In this document: in pieces, positions 25,464 to 38,015 of the stretch
How the letters are laid out: the number at the start of each line of letters is the position of its first letter
Position numbering within the stretch: position 1 is the first letter of the stretch
NCBI GenBank assembly: GCA_015179045.1
Contig: WHUZ01000003.1
Location: 1,674,001 to 1,738,000 of the forward strand
DNA: 64,000 bases
Direction: 5' to 3'
From: Kalaharituber pfeilii
Taxonomy: Eukaryota; Ascomycota; Pezizomycetes; Pezizales; Pezizaceae
Translations under genes and position numbers: made by a program
The notes under the pieces: model-generated
What the model was told of the DNA's origin: nothing
Database searches by the model: none
What the model saw: only the letters and a program-made list of their open reading frames with translations

Positions 25464-27457
25464 ATGGCATCAAGACCTCCACTTCGTAGAACACCGCAAG
25501 AAACTTTGCCTGCCGAGGTGCAACACCGCCCACCAAGTCCCTACCCACCTCCAATCAATAAGAGGCACACAAGCGGGTCTACTGAAAAGAGAGACGATGA
25601 AAAAGAGGGCGCAACTGCCTTCAATGTTGCCGACTCCGTTTCTTCCGGGAGTAGTAACGAGGGTATAATGACCGAGCCTGAACCTTATAAGGACGCATCA
25701 CTGGAAGGAATTGAGGGAACCGCCCGTCCGAGAGACAAATATCAAGATGACCCATTTGGCAATGAAGAGGGCAATAAGATTCAATACAAGACGTTGACAT
25801 GGTGGTATGTGGCAATTACCCCATACCAGTGATATTTACTGACCATTGATTGAATGCAGGCAAACGGCCTTCATCATGATCGCAGAGACCATTTCGCTAG
25901 GGATATTAAGCTTGCCATCCGTTCTAGCAACAGTTGGGCTCGTAGCGTGCGTGAAATACCTTGATGACCCTGTGACTGTAGTCTCGTTGTGCTAACTGAG
26001 TTACAGTGGTGTAATTTTGATTATCGGAATGGGAATCATAGCCACTTACACAGGCTACGTATTGGGACAATATAAACTAGCATATGTATGTTTTATCGAA
26101 AGACACTCAGCTTGCTTCTAGTGCCTGATATTTAGATTTAGCCCCACATCCATACCATGGGAGATGCTGGCGAAGTTCTAGCAGGTGCTTGGGGCAGAGA
26201 GATCTGTGGTTTCGCCCAAGCAACCTTCCTGGTCTTCACCATGGGGTCCCACATCCTGGCGTTCAGCATCATGATGAATGTTCTCACTAATCACGCCCTT
26301 TGCACAATCTGGTTTATGGTTATTGGTACCATAATATCATTTATATGTACCCTCCCCAGAACACTGAAAAGTGTTAGCCATCTGTCAATTGCAAGTTTTG
26401 CCAGTGTTCTTGCTGCTATTCTGATTACAATGATCGGAGTGGGTGTCAAAGGAATTAGGCCAGAGGTCGAATTGGAAATGACCACCGAAAATACTTTCGA
26501 TAAGGCATTTATTGGTGTTATGAATATCATCTTTGCCTATGGTATGTTTAAGACTCTTTTGCTCTCAAAATTGCACCGAACTTAGACTTATTCAATGACA
26601 GCTGGACACTTGGCTTTCTTCAGCTTTATTTCTGAAATGAAGGACCCAAAGGAATATCCAAAGGTATGCAGTGTTATATGCTTCTTACCCTGAACTATAA
26701 TGTTAATACCTTTCTCAGGCCCTGTTCTCACTCCAGATCTCGGATACAATTCTCTACCTTGTTGCCGCTGTGGTAATCTACTATTACACTGGGAAGAATG
26801 TGGCCTCGCCTGCCTTGGGTTCTACTGGTCCACTCCTGCGAAAAATCGCCTACGGAATTGCGTCACCTACCATTATCATTGCAGGTGTGATAAACGCTCA
26901 CGTCGCTGCGGTAAGCATGTTAAAACTCCGAAGCATGAGTTGCTACTGACTCTGTAAGAAATACGTTTACCTCAGGATGTTTCGTGGTACTAAACATCTC
27001 GGAGCTGGATCTCTGTATTCGAATACCGTTTGGGTTGTGATTCTGGTTATCATATGGGTTATTGCATGGGTCATTGCAGAAGCCATACCCTCATTCAACA
27101 ATTTGTTGGCTTTAATTGTAAGTGTCCTGGTTTCAGTATATTGGGCATATGCTGATACCTAGGAATAGAGTGCATTGTTTGTTAGTTGGTTCACATACGG
27201 CGTTAGTGGCGTCATGTGGCTGCACATCAACAAGGGCGGATGGTTTTTGAACTGGAAGAAGACATGTTTGACTGTCATCAATTTCGGGATTTGTGTCATG
27301 GGTATTGCAATTGTAAGTTTGGGCTGCTTCCTTGAGTACCGCCTCCATATCTAATTAAAGGTAGGCTGTACTTGGCCTGTATTCCAGTGGAAAAGCCATA
27401 CACGACCAAGATGCAAACGGTTTGTCGGCCTTCAGCTGTGCGGATAATTCACAGTGA
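25464..27457 (+). CDS. neutral amino-acid permease, AAAP family (Mtr-like)
   Basis: This predicted plasma-membrane amino-acid/proton symporter belongs to the amino-acid/auxin permease family, close in layout to Neurospora Mtr (N system). Nine exons: 25464-25804, 25860-25946, 26007-26085, 26142-26541, 26602-26663, 26719-26910, 26959-27117, 27169-27312 and 27365-27457. Together they give 518 residues; all eight introns are 48-60 bp with GT..AG borders, and frame is kept throughout. A hydrophilic N-terminal tail of about 110 residues is followed by roughly eleven membrane segments. Recognisable family stretches are QTAFIMIAETISLGILSLP, TGYVLGQYK, AGHLAFFSFISEMKDP (across a splice site) and the C-terminal GLYSSGKAIHD. 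The last exon is too short to stand out alone but matches the conserved C terminus well. Its substrate range (neutral and aromatic amino acids) is inferred from family only. Intron density is the highest in the window. Confidence 0.9.
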
Positions 27458-28566
27458 TTTTAGGGCGATTTTGGCACCTGGTTTGTACATCTTGTGTTCC
27501 TCAAAAACTCTGCAGCTTGTCTCTTTTAAGGGATTGGAGTCCAGTTCTGAGGGCTGCAGATTCATCTCTTAAGTTTGAGCAATAACGCTCTCTGTCACGA
27601 GCTGAATATTGTACCTCAGTCATAGTATTTCGCCACAGTCATAGATTGTTGAAGGATACATCTCTGATTCAAGCTCGTCAAGCCGTTCTTGCCATAGGTC
27701 TATTAGCTTATTAACCTTTTGTGCCATTGATTTTTGTTTCATGCGCTGGTATATACCTTGATTTCATCTTGTATGCTTCGATCTCGGCAGCTTATAGCGA
27801 GTGATGAGGGGTTGTTCGGCTTTAATCACTGGGCTTGTTTTAACATGGGCGTTTTGGCGGTGTGGTTGTGTTGGGGAACTTTGTTTTGGAGCTCCTGTGT
27901 GTGGTCAGTTATACTCCGTACTTGTAAGGTTCAAATATAATTAGTTGTCTGCGCACGAGTGAGGATATTGGCGGCATGTGGGTCTTTGGGCTTGTCTCTG
28001 AAAATAATATCGAATAAGTAACGCTCAGCTTGTACCAGGTCTTGGTACTTTGGCTCTGTGCCGGTGAATCCGATGTTCACAATGCATGCCTCGATCCCAG
28101 CCCGGCAACAGTAAAGAATTTCCTCGATTCTAGAATATTCCCCTCGACCGCAGCAGTGCCATCCTTTTTCTTACTTATTTCACCACCCTTATCATCTCTC
28201 TCAGTCCCTAAACCTCCAATCAGTCGCTGTCCTGTTCCTCAGGACTTCCGACCAACGCTATCCCAACTACCCCGGAAACGGAATAACTCGCGACACCTTC
28301 AAGTGGTCTGGTTACCGCCGAGCCCCCGTGATTTGCCCAAGACGCTAAATTTATAAACCTCCACCTTTTGGTCCCGTTGGCTAGAGACACGTTTTTGCTT
28401 ATCCTGCAGACACATACACTTCCACTGACTTGAAGTGAAGAGGGCCTACGATCCCAGATAGCATTTTAAAAAGAGCACAACGAACTGGGCTGTTGAAAAA
28501 CAGCAGGTCTATCTATACAATCACACACACACTTCATTCATCTAGACATCTAAAGCTGCAAGCAAG
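27458..28566. other. spacer between the transporter and SERF-like genes
   Basis: The left part is presumed 3' untranslated sequence of the permease gene; the right part is the promoter of the small SERF gene, with pyrimidine-rich stretches around 28.16-28.25 kb. Open frames at 27734-27940 and 28030-28356 show no domain. I see nothing else. Confidence 0.5.
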
Positions 28567-29030
28567 ATGACTCGGTACGCTTCCTATCTCCCGCCAATTT
28601 CCTTCCCTGTTTCTTGATACCTCTTCACTTCAGTCCACAAGATCTGTCTCCAAATAATAATTTCCGCAAGCCATTTCTGTCCCCATCTTTCTTAGACTGA
28701 GGGGAGGGCGTCTGAAGCTAACGCTATTACAACAGAGGCAACCAACGCGACCGTGACCGCGAAAAGGCACAAAAGAAGGCCTCTCAAGTCAAGTCTAAAA
28801 CCTCCGTTTCAGGTGCCCAGTTGCAGCGGGACAAGGAGGCCGCGGCGGAGATTATGAGACAGAAGCAGGCGAAAGGTATGTATCCCCACTCACTATGAGA
28901 ATCCTGAAAAGTGCTTGTTGGGCTGTTCAGCATATGGAGGATGGGGCTGACGACGGATGGGTTGAATACAGCCATGGAGAAGAAAGCCGCCGAAGGAGGG
29001 GCTGCAGCGGGGGGGGCAAAGAAGAAATAG
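28567..29030 (+). CDS. SERF/4F5-family small basic protein
   Basis: A 68-residue protein is spread over three exons: 28567-28574 (only eight bases, MTR split), 28736-28875 and 28972-29030. The introns are 161 and 96 bp. The N-terminal sequence MTRGNQRDRDREKAQKK is the hallmark of the SERF (small EDRK-rich factor, 4F5) family, whose animal member MOAG-4/SERF modifies protein aggregation. The rest is Lys/Gln/Ala-rich, probably helical or disordered, ending in a basic AKKK. The tiny first exon is typical of this family's fungal genes and explains why no single open frame reveals it. Function in fungi is poorly defined; location is probably cytosolic or nuclear. Confidence 0.85.
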
Positions 29031-30249
29031 TGGGGGGAGTGCGAGGAGGGTAGAGCCGGATTTGGGGTTGGGATGGGTTGCTGGTGGGGTTGATGACTGC
29101 CCGAGACCATTGGGTGTTGCACCCAGCAACAACTTAGGCTGAGCCCGGCCAGGCTGCGTGGTGATTATGATCAATCTGGTTATTTGGAATTGGGTTGAAC
29201 GGCATCTTGTTTTCTTTTGCTTTTTTCCTACTGGCCTAAGAATCTTTATATCGGCATTGGCGTCGGCATCGGCATTCAATACAGTATCAGAGTCACGACG
29301 CTTCACCACCCTACACCTAGTACCCTGCACCCCCTCTACCCAACCGCGAACTCACACTTTAACAGTCCCTTCTGTTTCCTTCCCGCCGTCATATCCCCCA
29401 AATGGGCGGTAGCATTATTTATCAGTCAATTCCTAGCGCATGGTTCCCTACTCGGTGCAATACGGTGTTTGACATTTGCTTTTTTTGTGATTGTGTGTTT
29501 TTATGTTTTTATTGTGTTCAATGGATTTTGTTTTTTGAGTATGAGTGAGAGTGTTGTGTTTTTGAGGTGACGGAGGAAATATGGGGGATGTGGAGATGTG
29601 TACGTTTATGTTCAAAATACCTAGCCAACTATAACTTGACTAACCTCATTGCTTACAAGTGTAGTTTATGTGAATTGAATTTATGAGTGCATATTGCACA
29701 TTGCTTGAGGGGGAGTTGTAAGTGAGTCTTTCAAGAACAGGAAAAAACGGGAACAGTATCTGGATGGATGAGTACCATGTGAATTGTGGATGTCCAAAAC
29801 CCATATAAGCCTGTGTGAGCTCTCTCTTATAAGTACTCGCCGCCAGGGGGAAATATCTTTTGTAGGGTATCTCGTGAACGAGGATAGAGCATTTCAGGGT
29901 AAGTCACCACTTGTATTCCACTTGCGACAGCTGGCCTCGGTAGGATGCCGCCAGCTTGCCAGGTACCTTCATTGACGTCTGCACCCCACCGAACTGTCCA
30001 CGCACACAAACTTATGAGAGGCCGTACCGTAGGGTACTTGGGCTATAACGTACAAGTATGCAAGGGCAAAGGACTTTGTTAAACGGTAGACAACTGCATG
30101 TATCATACGGTAGTAGTATACTTTACTTTTCCATTCTCTTTCGAGGGTGCACCAATGACTGTCTTTAGACTAGTATCAATTAATACCTCCTTGGATACTG
30201 TGGTTACTCGGGCTGATTCACCTCAAACCTTCTGCTCAATTTCATCTGA

Positions 30250-31430
30250 TCATCATTCCAATCCCTCAAGCAATAGCGCTGATACGGCTCACCTTATCCA
30301 AGCTCTCCACCATTGCCATCCCCACTTACAGCAGACGCTCTACCTCCCCAATATTCTGATCTTGATGAACACACCCGCATTAATGCATGCACAGAATATG
30401 GATGGGATTTAAATCTCTATCCTCAAAAGGGGGAAGGTACATATGTAGGTGGGCCTGGCAGACTGGGACCGAGCCTGAGGGGGAAAGGATCGATGGACAT
30501 CGAGATTAGCTACGAAGGAACCTATTACACAAAATGGTTATAAATACTTTGAGTACTATGCACTAGACTTCCTTCCTCCTGGTACTGATTCAAAGATGGA
30601 ATATCTCTAAATATACCATATTATCCATATTGCTGAACTAATTGTGATCTTGCTTTGGACCCCCGCAATCCTTCCTTGATAGAAGGGATTCTCGGGTCTC
30701 CTGGCTCCGCGCTCGCCCACTATTTTCCGTCCTGTCTGTTTCATGACACTCCGGCCCTCCGTTCCTATGTATCGACATCTGCTGCTGCTGTGAGCTATGT
30801 TGGAGGTCTACTTGATCATGCTTAAGTACTCTCTAACTTGGTTGTTGGAAGCCTGGTGGAGCCGGCCGTGGTGGTTGTCTAGGATCTGTATGTGCATGTT
30901 ACCGGAGTGGCTTTCTGCCCCCTTATCAGGCTCGTCGCTAACAATGTTGAGCTGGGATCCACATCCGCACGTCCTCCTCTCCCTAAGACCGCTTCAAATG
31001 TTTTCAAGCAGCAGAATGGTTCAACTTCTTGCTGCTTTCATTCAGTACTTCCAACAGACGTTCCTCTCAGAGACAAACCATACCATAGATATAGCCATCA
31101 AGCTCACTCAGCTATACTAAGCTTGCACAGGTTCCATCCCATCTCACCCTTCCACATGTCCCGCCGCCTCCTCTCCGCTTCTTCCATTCTCCCAACTGGG
31201 CGGGTTTAGAGATGGGGGTCGAATGGGGGATTACAGGAATACAAGGGGAAGGAAAATTAGACACAAGATCATCTGAGTGGATTGCCTTTTACATGCATAC
31301 GCCAAATGATAAACTCCATAAATGGGATATGTTCGTCGAGATTGATTCCTTGATTGAAGTGGTGGAGAGAAAGCCTGTGGAGTATGTGGATAATTTTTGG
31401 CAGGTGCGCAATGTGGTATTGGCCTGGTAG
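30250..31430 (+). pseudogene. broken coding remnant, unknown protein
   Basis: Several consecutive open pieces on the plus strand read like ordinary protein rather than low-complexity noise. One is at 30280-30543 (Pro-rich, then TEYGWDLNLYPQKGEGTY, ending YEGTYYTKWL). A second at about 30690-31209 is interrupted by at least two in-frame stops (SYVGGLLDHA stop; later LRDKPYHRYSHQAH). A third is at 31212-31430 (KLHKWDMFVEIDSLIEVVE). I could not join them with plausible introns and recognise no domain. A degraded host gene or mobile-element gene is the simplest reading; chance cannot be excluded. Confidence 0.25.
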
Positions 31431-33426
31431 AGAATTGCCAGCTTTGTAACTTTGGTTTCTGGTGAGGATTTGCTCGCACATAAAATAAGGTCAATCTGTC
31501 GGAGTTGGAACATGGTCAATTATTTCAAGAGGCAGAATTGTAAAATAAAGTGGTATATGGAAATCGTGTGATGGAAAATATTTAGCTGTTTATTGGAAAA
31601 ATTGATTAGAGGTAAGTATAGCTCCACTTTTAAGTTTGTAAAAATACTATTTTGATGGGGTTCTCAGATACTGAGAATCTTTACGTTTTGTTGGATGCGG
31701 TGAAAGCTACGATAATTACGAAACATGACGTGGTGTTTGGGATGGTACATAAGATCGGGGACGAGATATAACGTCAGTGGAGTCTTCCAGTAGGCACTGT
31801 ACATATATATATACCTCTGGCGTTGATGGGAATGGAGCGGTGGGCTGATGACAAGCAGAAAGCTTGGAAATTTTTCTTTCGGGGATGTCAGGTTTTATCG
31901 CTGTAGTAATTACAGCGATGGAATAGGGCATATGTTAATGGAGTGGAAGAGTGGAAGAGAGGAGAAAAAGGGACCAGCACGGGTAGGGAATGGAGGAACA
32001 AAGGAAGATCTCTAAAACGAGATCTGATGTCGAGGATCTGGATATTCACGCGCCCAACAACAAACAAGCCCGCATGGGCGAAAGATGCGGAGCGTGGAGA
32101 TATAGTGGTGGAGGAAGATGTGGGAAACAGGAAGGACGAGGGACCAGGAGACACAAGAGTATCAACGAATGTTCCCCAGACCCTGTCACACAGACATATA
32201 TCCGCAAGAGCATATGAAGATAGACTCCTCGAGCGGTCCTAGAAAGGCATTGTAGCACAATAAAATAACGAAGCAAAGAAGACTTGAGGCAAGAGCCAAA
32301 CGAGATATGCGTCAGAAAGAATTAGATGCTCGGTGAATGAGAAAGATGCAAGAGACGCCCTCTCACTCCCTCCGTTTCCTCAGAATTCCTTTCGCATCCC
32401 AGATTTGACTACTTCCCTTCTCAGTAACCTGCACCCCACAAACCATCCCATCCGCGATTTCTCTACATTCTGGTCCACAGCATTCCTTTAAGAGTATCGA
32501 ACCTAAAAGATTTGAGTTGCTGACAGTCTAACACTCCAGCTATTTTGAACAAAGCTATATTGATAATGTAGTATCTGCTGGAAGGAGATGCGAAGAGATG
32601 AGGATTAATGTTACAACAGCATAGAAAACTTCGCATGTATACAACCTGATCACCACACACTACTCAACCCGAGAGAATTTCTTTAAACCATTGAGTAGGG
32701 AAATGGGGGAGCAAGAAGAAACGAGCGATGAAAAGGCCAGTAACGTATAATTTCTATTAAGGAAATTCTCAGGAAATTAGGTATCTTTTAATGAGTCTTG
32801 CTTGGTAGATTATCCAAAATATCTTTTGCGAGGTCTTGATGAGTGAACTGAAGCGGAGTCCTGCGAAATTACATTGTCAGGCTCATTTCAAGCGTGGTGA
32901 GAACGGTACTATGACGTAGAAAAAGACTGCCAAGCGGATGAACGAAAATGATAGCAATAACAATGTTAGCAAAAAATGAGGAAAGTTCTATTTATGAGAC
33001 CTGATGAACTAGATCGAACTCGAGTCAATACAGTGAATTGATATCATAGGGCATTATTGGATGCATTAGACTGTAGTCACATATCTAGCTGCCTTCGTAA
33101 AGGTCACGATATTTGCATTAGATAACAGACGTTTCCTCGATAGACGTCAATATATAGACTTTTCCTTGGAGCCAGATGACATTTTATCAGCGGGGCGCGT
33201 TCACCATAATTACCCTCAGCCTCCTTGGCATCCGTTCTATTTCCCAGTGCAAGAACGTGTGCTAAGTTAAGCACATGCATTTTACCCTTAGAAGCGGTAT
33301 AATAAAGCATGTGCATGACAAAATAAATGCTTTTTTTTTTTTCTAAATATAAACTATTCCTGGTGTAAAATCTGATATATGATTTCCAATTCTGAGGGCT
33401 ATGTCTTGATATAGAAATGATACATA

Positions 33427-33558
33427 CAGTCGAATCTGTCATATAGACCAGCGGGGTTTCATCCAATGAAGACAAAGTATTCAATAATCCTCACCGGCTC
33501 TGAGGCGGCAGAGTTGATCCGATAAGCTTGACAGGATCTAATATGAGAGGTTCGACTG
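33427..33558. mobile_element. 132-bp TA-flanked inverted-repeat element (Tc1/mariner/pogo-like MITE)
   Basis: The left end reads CAGTCGAATCTGTCATAT and the right end, reverse-complemented, reads CAGTCGAACCTCTCATAT; both are immediately flanked by TA (33425-33426 and 33559-33560). Terminal repeats of about 18 bp with few mismatches, a TA target duplication and a non-coding interior of about 95 bp are the structure of a miniature Tc1/mariner-superfamily element. The CAGT-start ends resemble pogo/Tigger-type termini. No transposase is encoded nearby. Confidence 0.75.
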
Positions 33559-36104
33559 TATCCTTATCTAGGGAATACGAAAAACCAGGCTAGTTTTCAA
33601 TAATCGTGGGAGGGGGAATATAAATGACAACATCATACAGGCGAACGTTAACTATTTTCATTTCCATTGCTTGGTTCTAAAGCCATTTTTGGGTACCCAG
33701 ACTCGGGAAGCTCTTGGCGCTTAGACTATTTCCCTATGGTTAAGAGAATGCATTAGACTGGATTGTAGAGCACTGCTTGCCGGTACAGCCGTAACTTACG
33801 TGGACATCAGCGCTTTGTTGTGACCCATTCCGGCGGCTAAAAGTTATCTTTTTATTTTCCATTCTGAACTGATGTCACCCTTTTTATTTTTAAAGTTTCT
33901 ATTTTCTATTTTCGGGTATGCGAAGATTTCGTTTTTGGAAAAAAATAAAAAAATAAAAAAAATCCTTGTCTGGATTGGTTTTGGATATTTTTCTCGGGGT
34001 GGTATAGCTGGTTTAGGGTAAGTAAGAGTTTTGATGTTGCCCAAAACTGGAGAAAGGAATGTACTCCGTACTGGACGTATGATAGGACAGCGGTCGATGC
34101 GCGCAAGAGACTAGAGTAAAGCATCGAAGTTTTTGCGTTCAAGTAAATGGAGGAAATAAATAAATAAATAAAAATAGGAAAAGAACAAGATAACAGGGAA
34201 CGTATAACTAGGCATTTCTGATATGTATGAAACTGGGCAAATTTCAAGTAGTAAATTCTTGCCTATCGGAATTCCGTGCTCCATTCCTACAAATTTGATA
34301 CTACGGTCGATGCTGACATGTAAAGCGAGCGCGAGAAAGATGGGTGAGATAAGTTCTGCGTCTGCATAACAACGGAACCGTCCACTTCAGTACGGCGATT
34401 TCCGAACCCCGAAAGGTTCAACGTTATCCAAGAAGAGGAATCCTGAACAATTTGGTTTGGGATGGGTTTATTTCTCCTCAAGGATCTTGAATGATCAACT
34501 GCGATTGTCATTACCTAAGGTCGTTGTTAACAACTTTTTTTTTCTTACGTATCTTGTGTGCGAGGTTTGTCCCAGTTTAAAGAAGTTTTTCTTTGTACCA
34601 ACTCGATAGCGTAGGTCGAATTAATCATGAAACAATAGTGCGAAGGTCTACGCAATGTGTGGACGGAAGAGCCCCTTGCCAATCACGCACCCCTTGAAGC
34701 AACGGCAATACGGGAATCTGTTGATGGCCATTTTTTCCAGCTTCCTTCAGCTGTGTGAAGTACGTACTGTACAAGGATGTATCAGATGTTGATCTATGAT
34801 CATCTGGCTGCAGCCATTTACGTCGAGAAAAACTTGTTTTTTTTTTGGTACAGTACGTATGCATACGCATACGAGCGGTAAACTAGGCATTTACCTCATG
34901 CTCTTGTAGTAAGCTTGGATTGGGATAAGTTATTTTAAGCAAAAAGTCTCGTGATTTGTCTTGTTTTTAAGCCCGTTCAAAATGAACAAAAACAAAGTTT
35001 CAAATCTTTTATTTCTTTTCCAGAAAGCAAAACACCAAAAGAGATCTCGGGTAAGTAGCAGTTTTAAATTCGCGGATGAGGATCCAACTGGTCCCAGATA
35101 AATCTCTGTTTCGTATCAAGCCCATAAAACCGAAATTGGTTAAAGCCCGAAGCCCCCGAAAAAGGAAAGCATTGGATTCAGGGGGTCAAAACATAAATTG
35201 GAAAATAAAAGTTGGTGTGTGGGCCAATTATTAGCTGGGATTGGGGTACGTAGTCCTTTCCTGCACCCTTGCAAGCATTTTATCCTCCTGTACCTAGGTA
35301 GAACGGGTCACCAAGCTCGAAAAGTTCGACTTTAAATGGTTCGAGAAGGATGAGAAGGAGGGAAGGGGGGAGGCTGTGCAGGTACATCTCATTTTGCGGC
35401 GGGGATCATTTGGTTGGATCTGACCAAGCACCGAACTCCAGGGCAATTTAACGAGGAATGTCAAATGAGTGCCTGCCAGATCTGGCTGATTGACGAGGGG
35501 GCCGTGGCTACAAGTTGACAGTGCACCGCGCACTGCTTCCGGGCTATACAGCAGTTATACAAATGCATGCCAGCTCTGGCCTGGGACAATAGGAAGAAGG
35601 AAGCTGGCTGGCACAACCGCTCTGAAAGCGCGAGAGTCGAAGGCAGCTGCAGGGTATGCCAAGCATACGATGACCTGCAACGGGGTGAGGGAAGTGTCTG
35701 TTTGCACTCGGGGCCAAGCCCGCGCGCCGACAGGACGCTCAAGGATCGACGGACAGAGCTGTGCAGTCTCGGGACTGGGAGCTGTGGATTGAGCTGCCGG
35801 CGTTAGGAGCCAAGCAGACTAGCTGGCGCCTGGAACGAGCCGTTCGCCATGGGAGCGAGAGATTCGCCGGGGGTACTGGCAGCGCGCTGTGGAGCGGCCG
35901 CTGCTGGATCGCGGTGGCACGGATAGAGCGAGTGCGAGAGAAGAAGCGCTGCGGGCTGCTGCGCGACTAGTGCAGTGCTGCTGCGCTAGCGCCTGTGGGC
36001 AGCAGTGCCAATCTCGCGCTGCGAGCCTGCTTGTGGCTGCGGTCCCCCGCCGCCCCGTCCTCCCTGCCCTACTCGCCCATTCTGAGTTTAGCGGTCACGT
36101 CTAG

Positions 36105-36185
36105 CCCTTCTCCCTCCTCCCTTTTTCTACCCTCCGCCCCCCCCACAGGCCCTTCTCTTGTTCTTGTCCAGTTCCCATCTTCACG
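36105..36185 (+). promoter_or_regulatory. pyrimidine-rich leader upstream of GEL1
   Basis: About 80 bases of almost pure C/T lie 210-290 bases before the start codon. CT-rich blocks of this type commonly precede transcription start sites of strongly expressed filamentous-fungal genes. The transcription start itself cannot be fixed from sequence. Confidence 0.4.
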
Positions 36186-36394
36186 ACACTCCCTCCATCA
36201 GTTATCGTTGCCGGGCGTAGCGGTAGAGATTCAGGTTTCTTCATCATCCTCGTTTGAGCGTGCTTCGGCCACTCGTCCAGCCTGTCGGCATATCACCATT
36301 TACGCAGTCTCTCGCTACATCGACCTTTGTGTTCACCCCCATTCGACGACTTTCATACCTCAATAACAAAAGTACACGAACTACACAACACAAA

Positions 36395-38015
36395 ATGCGT
36401 TTTTCGAAATTAGCCCTATGGGCCAGCATGGCTGTGTCCATGGTCAAAGCCATTGACACGATCGAAATCAGAGACCGACACTTCTATAACTCCAAAACAG
36501 GAGAGCCATTCTTCGTAAGTTTGGACACTCTAGACAAGGAGACGAGAATGCGGACAAAGAATACTAATTACAATACTTTTGACCTCCACAGATCAAGGGT
36601 GTTGACTACCAACCAGGTGGAAGTGCTGCCGTCAAGAAGGGCTCCGACCCTCTGTCTGATCCCGAGAAGTGCGCTCGTGACATCTTCTTGTTCCAGAAGC
36701 TCGGAATCAACACAATTCGTGTGTACTCCGTGGATCCAGCCATTGACCACAATGAATGTATGACTATGCTTGCTGCTGCTGGGATCTACTTGGTCTTGGA
36801 TGTCAACTCTCCACTCCCCAACGAACATCTTCACGACTTGGAGCCATGGACCACCTACACTCCTATGTACCTGAAACATGTCTTCGAGGTCATTGAGGTT
36901 TTCTCTGGCTATGACAATCTCCTGGCTTTCTTGTCCGGTAACGAAGTTGTCCACAACCCGGGCTCTGAGAAAGTACGTCCCCACATTATTCTGACATGTC
37001 CATCTGGTACTAATATAACTCTCAGGTTTCTCCCCGATACGTCAAGGCTGTTACCAGGGATATGAAGGCATATATTAGCAACCACATCCACCGTGTTATC
37101 CCTGTCGGATACTCCAATGCTGATCACGTTGAATTCCGTGTCTCTTTGTCTGAGTACCTTTCTTGCGGTAAAGTCGGCTACATTGATTTCTTTGCCATCA
37201 ACTCATACCAGTGGTGCGGAGAAAACACCTTCAAGGGCTCCGGATACGATATCCTTGTCCGGGATTACTCTAACTACTCCCTTCCTATCTTCTTCTCTGA
37301 GTGAGTTTTCTTAATCTTTGTCTTGAGCATCTGGACTTGCTAACATATATATAGGTATGGCTGTAACAAAGTTCGCCCACGTCTCTTCCAGGAGACTGCG
37401 GCACTTTTCTCGGAGCAGATGACTGGTGTGTTCAGTGGTGGCTTGATTTATGAGTTTACTCAAGAGGACGCCGACTATGGAATCGTTCAGATCGCCGCCA
37501 ATGGCAAGGATGCTACGATTTTGAGTGAATTCGATACCCTTCAGAAGGTGCACGAATCGGTGCCGAACCCTAAGCTTCCCGATAATGTTCAGGTGAACAA
37601 GCGCCCAGAGTGCCAGGATCCTGACCACTACCCTAACATTGTCGGTGACTCCAACCTCCCAGCAACTCTTGGCGCCGATTACATTAAGAATGGTGTTGCT
37701 TCTGCTGGCAACGTCAAGTGGACTAAGGGAAAGTTCATTAGTATCTCTGATGTGCTCACGCAGACTTCGTATACCATCAAGGATTCTTCCAAAAAGGAGA
37801 TCACCAACAAGAAGATCAATTTCATCAGTGATGTTACCCAGGCGCCGATCCCAGAAGGAGGCCATGGACTCGACACTGGCGGTGGTACCGGCGAGAGCGC
37901 CTCCGGAAACAACACCTCCGGCAATGGTGACGATGGCAGTGATGCTATCTCCATTCAGGTTGCTCTTGGCACTGTTTTTGCCTCTGCCATGGCTGCCGTC
38001 TTTGCTACCTTGTAA
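36395..38015 (+). CDS. GEL1: GH72 1,3-beta-glucanosyltransferase, GPI-anchored (Gel/Gas family)
   Basis: The enzyme cleaves and re-ligates beta-1,3-glucan chains, elongating wall glucan at the outer face of the plasma membrane. Exons are 36395-36514, 36592-36972, 37026-37300 and 37355-38015, giving 478 residues, with introns of 77, 53 and 54 bp. A secretion signal covers about residues 1-19 (MRFSKLALWASMAVSMVKA). The GH72 fold follows: IKGVDYQPGG, NTIRVYSVDP, then the acid/base Glu158 in LSGNEVVHN and the nucleophile Glu259 in IFFSEYGC, whose codon is split by the third intron. The spacing of the two glutamates fits characterised Gel1 enzymes. The C terminus has a Gly/Ser/Asn-rich spacer and a hydrophobic tail (VALGTVFASAMAAVFATL), as expected for GPI attachment. 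I see no Cys-rich CBM43/X8 module, so it belongs to the shorter Gel1-type subgroup. The symbol reflects family; paralogue identity is not proven. Confidence 0.93.

Larger units (their letters stand above)
29031..36394. other. 7.4 kb gene-poor region
   Basis: The left end is the 3' flank of the SERF gene. The middle contains a broken coding remnant (about 30250-31430) and a short inverted-repeat element (33427-33558), both listed separately. From 34.9 to 36.39 kb lies the upstream region of GEL1: a GC-richer block at 35.45-36.06 kb with accidental open frames on both strands, then a strongly pyrimidine-rich leader (about 36100-36180) typical of highly expressed fungal genes. No other gene could be supported. 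Confidence 0.5.
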
